Assembly (NCBI GenBank): GCA_947502595.1
Contig: CANNAM010000001.1
Span: forward strand, 310,001 to 374,000
DNA: 64,000 nucleotides
Reading direction: 5' to 3'
Source: an uncultured Marinicella sp.
Lineage (GTDB): Bacteria > Pseudomonadota > Gammaproteobacteria > Xanthomonadales > Marinicellaceae
Positions 61,901 to 64,000 of this stretch are shown here, piece by piece. Below the pieces are notes generated by a model. That model ran no database searches, was not told the DNA's origin, and was given only the letters and a program-made list of their open reading frames with translations. Position 1 is the first letter of the stretch. Every line of letters starts with the position of its first letter. The translations under genes and the position numbers were made by a program.

Positions 61901-64000
61901 ACAGCAAAACTTAGGGTTGCATCAATGTTGGTTTGGGTTAAATTGAAGGTCAAAGTTTGACCCGATTCATCAGCCGGGCCGGCAGAAATGGCAGCAGCCC
62001 AAGTCAGTGATTCGGCACCACCGTCTTCATCAGTTGCAACTGGGTTGGTCGCAGCAGTAAAACTGGGCGCATCATTCACTGGGATAATAGTAATGGTGAA
62101 ATTTTGCCCTGCTGAAGTGTCTACTCCGCCATTCGCAGTTCCGCCTGAATCAACTGCCGTCACATTTACTGTGGCCACTCCACTGGTGTTCAAAGTAGGG
62201 GTATAAGTTAAATTGCCTGCAGCATCAACAGCAGGTTGTATGCTGAATAGGGCATTGTTGTTATTGGTGACAGTAAAACCCACTGTTTGTGCTGCTTCAT
62301 CAGTAGGGCCAGGTGATATGGCAGTTGCCCATCCATTGACAGTTTGTGCGCCGGATTCTTCTAATACACTTTGGTTGGCACCTGCAGTGAAAGTGGGTGC
62401 ATCATTGACTGCATCAACTGTGATTGAGAAACTCTGCGGAGGGGACGTGTCATCACCGCCATTCGCAGTACCTCCGTCATCCATTAACTCCAATGAGATA
62501 TTGGCAACACCATTGGCATCAGCTGCAGGTGTATAGCTCAGTGTGCCGCTGGCATCCACAGCAGGACCCGCACTGAACATCGCTGCATTGTCATTCGCTG
62601 TAATGTTGAAAGTCAGGTTCTGACCTGCTTCATCCGGTGGTCCAGCTAAAATATTGGTTGCCCAATTCGGAATAGTTACTGTACCCGCGTCTTCATTGGC
62701 TGTTTGATTTGCACCAACTGTGAATGACGGTTCGTCATTCACCATGGTAACACTGATATCGAATGTTTGAATCGCTGAAGTATCCACGCCACCATTGGCA
62801 GTGCCGCCATCATCAGAAATTGATACACTGACTGTTGCAGTGCCCAAAGCAGATGGATTTGTGCTGTAGCTTAGGTTACCGGCATTATCAATGGCTGGTT
62901 GCACACTGAATAAAGCATTGTTGTTGTTGGATACATTAAAGCTGGTTGACTGAGTGGCTTCATCAACAGGGCCAGGTGAAATGGCTGTGGCCCAACCGTT
63001 AACCGTTTGTGCTCCGGCACCTTCTAAGACGCTTTCATTCGGTCCTGCCGTGAATGAGGGCGCATCATTTACTGCTGTTACTGTGATGTTGAATGTGGCT
63101 GTGGGGGAAGTGTCTTGACCGCCATTGGCAGTGCCACCATCATCCATCAGAAACACCGATAAGTTGGCCGCTCCGTTGGCATCAGCAGCTGGTGTAAATG
63201 TCAGGTCACCACTGGTGGCATTGACTTGTGGTGCCACACTGAATAGTGCAGGGTTGTTATTATTAATGACTGTAAAAGTTAACCCCTGCCCAGATTCATC
63301 AGCAGGGCCCGCAGAAATAGCAGTAGCCCAAGCTGTTATTGTGACAGCAGAGACATCTTCATTGACAACTTGGTCAGCGCCTACAACAAAAGAAGGTGCG
63401 TCATTCACCCCTTGTAGTGTGATTGAAAAACCTACTGTGGTAGATGTATCATCACCACCATTGGCGGTGCCGCCATCATCAGTTAAATTAACGGTTAAGT
63501 TAGCCGTGCCAGTGGCATCAAGTACACCTTCAAAACTCAATGTACCAGCAGAATCAATATTGGGTTGGGTGGAGAAAATTGCCGCATTGTCATTGCTTAA
63601 AACAGTAAAGGTTAAGTTTTGCGTGGACTCATTGGTAGCTCCTGGAGATATTGAGGTGGCCCAAGGTTCGCTGTAAACACCGGCAGTTTTAAGTTGGTTG
63701 ACATTGCCACCACTGGTGAAAAATGGTGCATCATTTACTGCTGATATGTTGATGTTCACCAACGCTGGAGCAGAAGTGATCTGGCCGTCATTGGCTCTGA
63801 TGGTGAAGCTGTCAGAACCATTGTGATTTGCATCAGGAGTGTATTGGACTGTCGAGGTGGTCGCATTAATAACAGTGAAGCCACTGAGGGTGCCATTACT
63901 GGGAGGGGTATCAACTAAGAAAGTGATGGCAGAACCCTCGGCATCGGTTCCAGAAACAGTGATTGTAACTGCAGTGTCTTCTGTGGTTGCTGCACTGCTG
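58975..64000 (-). CDS. Giant secreted repeat protein with C-terminal beta-helix (5' end beyond the window)
   Basis: The frame is open from the right edge to the stop at 58975, giving about 1674 visible residues; the start is outside. The upstream part has a cadherin-like module (P-D-A-N-H-N-G-S-D-S-F-T), then six tandem modules of about 110 residues. Each ends D-D-G-G-T-A-N-G-G-x-D-T-S followed by V-N-D-A-P (one reads D-S-G-G). A VCBS-like module (F-T-G-T-D-S-F-N-Y-Q-V-C-D-D-G) leads to about 750 residues of right-handed beta-helix rich in Asn/Gly/Thr/Ser, starting near F-I-D-N-T-A-T-A-G-N-G-T-L. The end is S-S-C-P-Q, with no GFE motif. This is an adhesin-like or extracellular carbohydrate-interacting protein. 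It is same-strand with the collar genes. Confidence 0.88.
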   Translation of the reverse strand, partial: SSAATTEDTAVTITVSGTDAEGSAITFLVDTPPSNGTLSGFTVINATTSTVQYTPDANHNGSDSFTIRANDGQITSAPALVNINISAVNDAPFFTSGGNVNQLKTAGVYSEPWATSISPGATNESTQNLTFTVLSNDNAAIFSTQPNIDSAGTLSFEGVLDATGTANLTVNLTDDGGTANGGDDTSTTVGFSITLQGVNDAPSFVVGADQVVNEDVSAVTITAWATAISAGPADESGQGLTFTVINNNNPALFSVAPQVNATSGDLTFTPAADANGAANLSVFLMDDGGTANGGQDTSPTATFNITVTAVNDAPSFTAGPNESVLEGAGAQTVNGWATAISPGPVDEATQSTSFNVSNNNNALFSVQPAIDNAGNLSYSTNPSALGTATVSVSISDDGGTANGGVDTSAIQTFDISVTMVNDEPSFTVGANQTANEDAGTVTIPNWATNILAGPPDEAGQNLTFNITANDNAAMFSAGPAVDASGTLSYTPAADANGVANISLELMDDGGTANGGDDTSPPQSFSITVDAVNDAPTFTAGANQSVLEESGAQTVNGWATAISPGPTDEAAQTVGFTVTNNNNALFSIQPAVDAAGNLTYTPTLNTSGVATVNVTAVDSGGTANGGVDTSAGQNFTITIIPVNDAPSFTAATNPVATDEDGGAESLTWAAAISAGPADESGQTLTFNLTQTNIDATLSFAVAPTVNSSTGNVEYTAASNTFGSATYDVVLMDDGGTANGGVDTSSPVVSLTITVNPVNDAPTVTAPGPFPVTTNIRIVIPDGANDLLAGASDIETGTTLTVQGTGIITTTQGGTVTVDNSTGTFTYDPAPGFTGTDSFNYQVCDDGVPLPSACSAAATVTLNVAGNTVWFIDNTATAGNGTLQTPFNSLTAFNTSTDPGTGDYVFIATGTGSYNEAGINLSNNQILFGQGTAGDFDTITGLTAAPLSINRPMLNGSNPVITSTSQGIVLAQNNTLRGIDISNTVQYGLVGTNVGNLTVDNVAVTGNGGAIEVSGSGSFGNNVNFNQLDSNSSAISGINLVNVTGTMSVSLAGTGLTNNSASPAMLISGGNLNLAYPGNITNSVGRSLDIFNKTSGTINLTGNIVDSGSGINLSNNTGATLNLASINLTTTNNNAITAINGGVLNITGNNNSIVTTTGRIITMDQTTIGSSGITLRSINNSAGDFGITIVNGGTSGSFTVTGTGTIAGSAGIIQNTSDNGLFFQNTNNINISNLNVNNGTNEVAGCLAGVSGLIGNCNGAIEFNNVSNINLVNMTIDGDGDASDELGIFAQNVSNFDMNGVTIQNVSDAQDEHGIYVVNLAGTGSDASRWQDLTVNNTVGDTAILITQNSGNAELTIDGDSTISNAREGGFEARTTNAAANLTVTLGDASAVGVGETVLFENTGTGASFIADNGAISANVRNTVFQPGAGVASIIRAGSGANGVMFVGMSAQSGGASSLSILNASGNDITEEDGGAGGTGRAGMALGGSRNINGNIIDNLVESNDEYVRGFFTNFIGVGNLATNTISIDNNIINMTGSGGNETIVGIEYVASDSNGELSVTTTNNTVFSAGDNGFSGGIFALVGDSGGGDNNTLCTDIIGNNATAPNAIAVDGEDYGFVSFAGTVFQLENPIIGALTEPQVDNHIINNDSGTSLATDVNVFNVGGSFTGVNSSCPQ
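61690..63750 (-). repeat. Six tandem cadherin/Ig-like module repeats of about 330 bp
   Basis: The sequence encoding D-D-G-G-T-A-N-G-G recurs near 61795, 62130, 62465, 62795, 63125 and 63465, a period of about 325-340 bp (about 110 residues). The copies are diverged at the DNA level, so recent expansion is unlikely. They are protein-coding repeats, not CRISPR. Confidence 0.85.

Noticed and set aside
61690-63750. Regular repeats resembling a CRISPR array
   Set aside because: Period of about 330 bp and protein-coding, diverged copies; CRISPR units are about 60-75 bp with identical repeats.

Overview
The window looks like part of the chromosome of a free-living, AT-leaning gammaproteobacterium. 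Housekeeping blocks (yajC-secDF, yfgM-bamB-der, suhB/trmJ, pilBCD-coaE, pilMNOPQ, sucCD, trxB/aat/ftsK) have gammaproteobacterial gene content and order. Long secreted proteins and C-termini of the type F-x-x-G-F-E suggest a Marinicella- or Wenzhouxiangella-like lineage. That lineage guess is inference from memory, not from a search. I see no insertion sequences, integrases or CRISPR arrays.

Layout. 0-1.6 kb: a 5'-truncated small membrane protein (possibly YgfX-like) and ispG. 1.8-7.2 kb, minus strand: a 1135-aa secreted subtilase, a small membrane protein, a fused M15 carboxypeptidase and a GFA-family protein. 7.3-11.2 kb: yajC-secD-secF and a DUF4252 protein. 11.3-13.1 kb: a SuhB-like protein that has lost most metal ligands, divergent from trmJ, then tRNA-Asn. 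13.3-19.7 kb: yfgM-bamB-der, moeA, a rhodanese-ThiF fusion and folD. 19.8-26.4 kb, minus: DUF1631, DUF4139 and DUF4426 proteins, and sucCD. 27-39.6 kb: two type IV pilus operons (pilBCD-coaE and pilMNOPQ) separated by tRNA-Ile2; the second ends in a 910-aa Ig-like lipoprotein. 39.7-47.4 kb: an RND adaptor with two RND permeases. 47.5-55.9 kb: peroxiredoxin, SprT-like protein, cyclophilin lipoprotein, aat, trxB, a PQQ-type sugar dehydrogenase, ftsK and a DsrE-like protein. 56-64 kb: an accessory locus with two DUF6916-like proteins (one with a Tat signal), a GNAT, three tandem tail-collar proteins and a giant repeat/beta-helix protein running off the right edge.

Two patterns stand out. First, five promoter regions carry CRP-family boxes (TGTGA-N6-TCACA or near matches). 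In four of them a -10-like hexamer starts 28.5-29.5 bp from the box centre, the geometry of class II CRP promoters; the fifth sits at 30.5 bp. They precede both pilus operons, the subtilase, the sugar dehydrogenase and the DUF1631 gene. This suggests one cAMP-CRP/Vfr/Clp-type regulon joining pili and secreted proteins. Second, the 56-64 kb locus looks like a phage-tail-collar-derived system in which signal-less collar proteins sit beside a Tat-exported small protein and a huge adhesin-like protein. It is the best candidate here for an undescribed system.

All calls come from reading the sequence and from remembered family features; no database search was possible.
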